Positions 62,961 to 64,000 of a stretch of DNA of 64,000 nucleotides are shown piece by piece. Position 1 is the stretch's first letter. Every line of letters begins with the position of its first letter. Source of the stretch: Polaromonas sp. A23 (GTDB lineage Bacteria; Pseudomonadota; Gammaproteobacteria; Burkholderiales; Burkholderiaceae_C). Location: positions 1 to 64,000 of the forward strand of contig NZ_MUNO01000019.1 of the NCBI RefSeq assembly GCF_002001015.1, in the 5' to 3' direction. Made by a program: the position numbers and the translations under genes. Below the pieces are notes generated by a model. It had not been told where the DNA came from. It did no database searches and worked only from the letters and a program-made list of their open reading frames with translations.

Positions 62961-63648
62961 GAGCCAACTCTGAAACAAATCTGGTCACAGAACGAGCGGC
63001 TTCTTCGGGCACCACCTGCAATAGAAAATGCGGCGCCTTGAGTTCCAGCACCGTCATGTCCGGTTTGATCTTCAATAAGTGCTGGCCTGCGCTGCGGGGT
63101 ACGACACCATCCTGCGCAGCGCGCAGATACAGCGTCGGAACCACAACGGCTTCCAGCTGACGAGAGACATCGACTGAAAGCACCGCCCGCAGACGCGCGC
63201 GCATAACCGATGGTTGAACCTGCGCCAATGCTCGCGACAGTGCCCGATGCCAAGCTGCCGTGTAAAACCGGCCAAGCAGCAACCGGGCAAGAAGCCCCAC
63301 CGGCATGGCCTCTATCGGCAACAGACCAACCCCAAACCGGAGCGCGCTCATCAGGGGCAATGGGTTGCGGGCAAAGGTGCAACACAGTACCAGGCCCACA
63401 AGCTGCGGCGGACGGCTGGCCGCAAGGGCTATGGCGATCGGGCCCGAAAAAGACTCGCCAAGCAGCACATAGGGTTCATCTACGGGCAATTCATCTCGCA
63501 CAAGGACTTCCAGTCCTTCGTAGTCCAGCATCTCGGCAACCGGGTAACGGAGCACCTTGACTTTGATGCCGGGCGACATGGCCGCCACGAAAGAGTCCAG
63601 CAAGTCGCCAGTGCCGTCCATGCCTGGCAAAAGGACCAAAGTGACCAT
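62932..63648 (-). CDS. Alpha/beta hydrolase, BioH/lipase-like
   Basis: 238 aa. VTLVLLPGMDGTGDLL at the N terminus, nucleophile Ser in GESFSGP (about residue 66), acid Asp in AQDGVVP (about 182) and the catalytic His in APHFLLQVVP (about 209). Cytoplasmic esterase or acyl hydrolase; the substrate is not clear. It is the second gene of a minus-strand pair with queF (15-nt gap). Confidence 0.85.
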   Translation of the reverse strand: MVTLVLLPGMDGTGDLLDSFVAAMSPGIKVKVLRYPVAEMLDYEGLEVLVRDELPVDEPYVLLGESFSGPIAIALAASRPPQLVGLVLCCTFARNPLPLMSALRFGVGLLPIEAMPVGLLARLLLGRFYTAAWHRALSRALAQVQPSVMRARLRAVLSVDVSRQLEAVVVPTLYLRAAQDGVVPRSAGQHLLKIKPDMTVLELKAPHFLLQVVPEEAARSVTRFVSELALASSGVAIK

Positions 63649-63663
63649 GTTGGCCTGGTAGAT

Positions 63664-64000
63664 CTACTGCCGCGCCGTCCGCACATTCGCCGGCATGGGC
63701 TGCGGGTAACTCGTGCGAAACGGGTTGATGTCCAGCCCGCCGCGCCGGGTGTAGCGCGCGTAGACTGACAGCTTGAGCGGCCGGCAGCGTGTCCAGATGT
63801 CCATGAAGATGCGCTCCACGCATTGCTCGTGGAACTCGTTGTGGTTGCGAAAACTCACGATGTACTGCAACAGGCCTTCCTGGTCGATGGGTGCGCCAAC
63901 GTAGCTGATCTGCACACTGCCCCAGTCGGGCTGGCCGGTGACCAGACAGTTGCTTTTGAGCAGGTTGGACACCAGGGTCTCGGTGACCGGCTGTTCTTCA
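63664..64000 (-). CDS. queF: NADPH-dependent 7-cyano-7-deazaguanine reductase QueF (5' part outside window)
   Basis: QueF reduces preQ0 to preQ1 in queuosine biosynthesis. Only the C-terminal module lies in the window; the frame is open to the window edge. The catalytic Cys is seen in [20 protein letters not shown], and [16 protein letters not shown] and [14 protein letters not shown] follow, as in E. coli QueF. Confidence 0.95.
   Translation of the reverse strand, partial: EEQPVTETLVSNLLKSNCLVTGQPDWGSVQISYVGAPIDQEGLLQYIVSFRNHNEFHEQCVERIFMDIWTRCRPLKLSVYARYTRRGGLDINPFRTSYPQPMPANVRTARQ

Noticed and set aside
1..64000. tRNA, rRNA, CRISPR, prophage or complete IS element
   Set aside because: No cloverleaf, regularly spaced repeat array, transposase or phage structural motif was seen on either strand.

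Overview
The window is GC-rich, densely coded chromosomal DNA from a betaproteobacterium. It is most likely a member of the Burkholderiales, family Comamonadaceae (Polaromonas/Rhodoferax/Acidovorax type). The evidence is the gene content and order (maf - rsmI-like - sppA - Rieske - HAD - rluC opposite rne; hemCDXY opposite ppc; algZR-type two-component pair opposite argH) and several dispersed intergenic repeats I associate with that family. The genus is inferred, since there is no rRNA in the window. I found no tRNA, rRNA, CRISPR array, complete insertion sequence or prophage.

Layout. 0-9.1 kb: a nucleotide-housekeeping and RNA-processing block, with rne behind a leader of about 570 nt, followed by 650 bp made of dispersed repeats. 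9.1-16.3 kb: the haem-biosynthesis operon hemC-hemD-hemX-hemY, divergent from ppc. 16.5-24.9 kb: a small membrane ORF closely followed by a giant (about 2720 aa) cyclic beta-glucan synthase. 25.1-26.3 kb: an EEP-family nuclease/phosphatase. 26.3-29.7 kb: a less GC-rich accessory stretch of six small orphan genes, all on the minus strand, ending in a DUF2971 gene. 29.7-33.2 kb: an orphan ABC ATPase, a DTW-domain tRNA-modifying enzyme, a TerC-family and an AI-2E-family membrane protein. 33.3-36.7 kb: LytTR regulator and LytS-type kinase opposite argH. 36.7-38.1 kb: a cytochrome c/ferritin-like pair and a PDZ-domain remnant. 38.2-46.5 kb: bacterial alpha-2-macroglobulin plus penicillin-binding protein 1C. 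46.6-53.7 kb: lactate dehydrogenase-like flavoenzyme, a membrane protein with a ruined GGDEF motif, DUF3224, di-haem cytochrome, EamA transporter, dinB, DUF1569. 53.8-61.7 kb: an envelope/redox neighbourhood around an ECF sigma/anti-sigma pair. 61.7-64 kb: a small membrane protein, an enoyl-CoA hydratase/isomerase, an alpha/beta hydrolase and the 3' part of queF.

Two signals stand out. First, a dispersed element of about 60 nt (two palindromic arms joined to a conserved ATAGCTGCTTGCGCCCGT-like core) occurs at least 13 times. Many copies lie inside genes and keep the reading frame. In SppA, HemD and DinB the same frame is read and gives a shared RAQAA-type peptide; in PbpC and one copper protein it forms part of the signal peptide; one copy lies in the rne leader. 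Second, the ECF sigma/anti-sigma pair lies between two near-identical exported cupredoxin-like proteins. One of these is in an operon with an exported truncated haemoglobin and a DUF3034 outer-membrane-type protein. This may be an undescribed envelope stress or redox module; its function is inference only.
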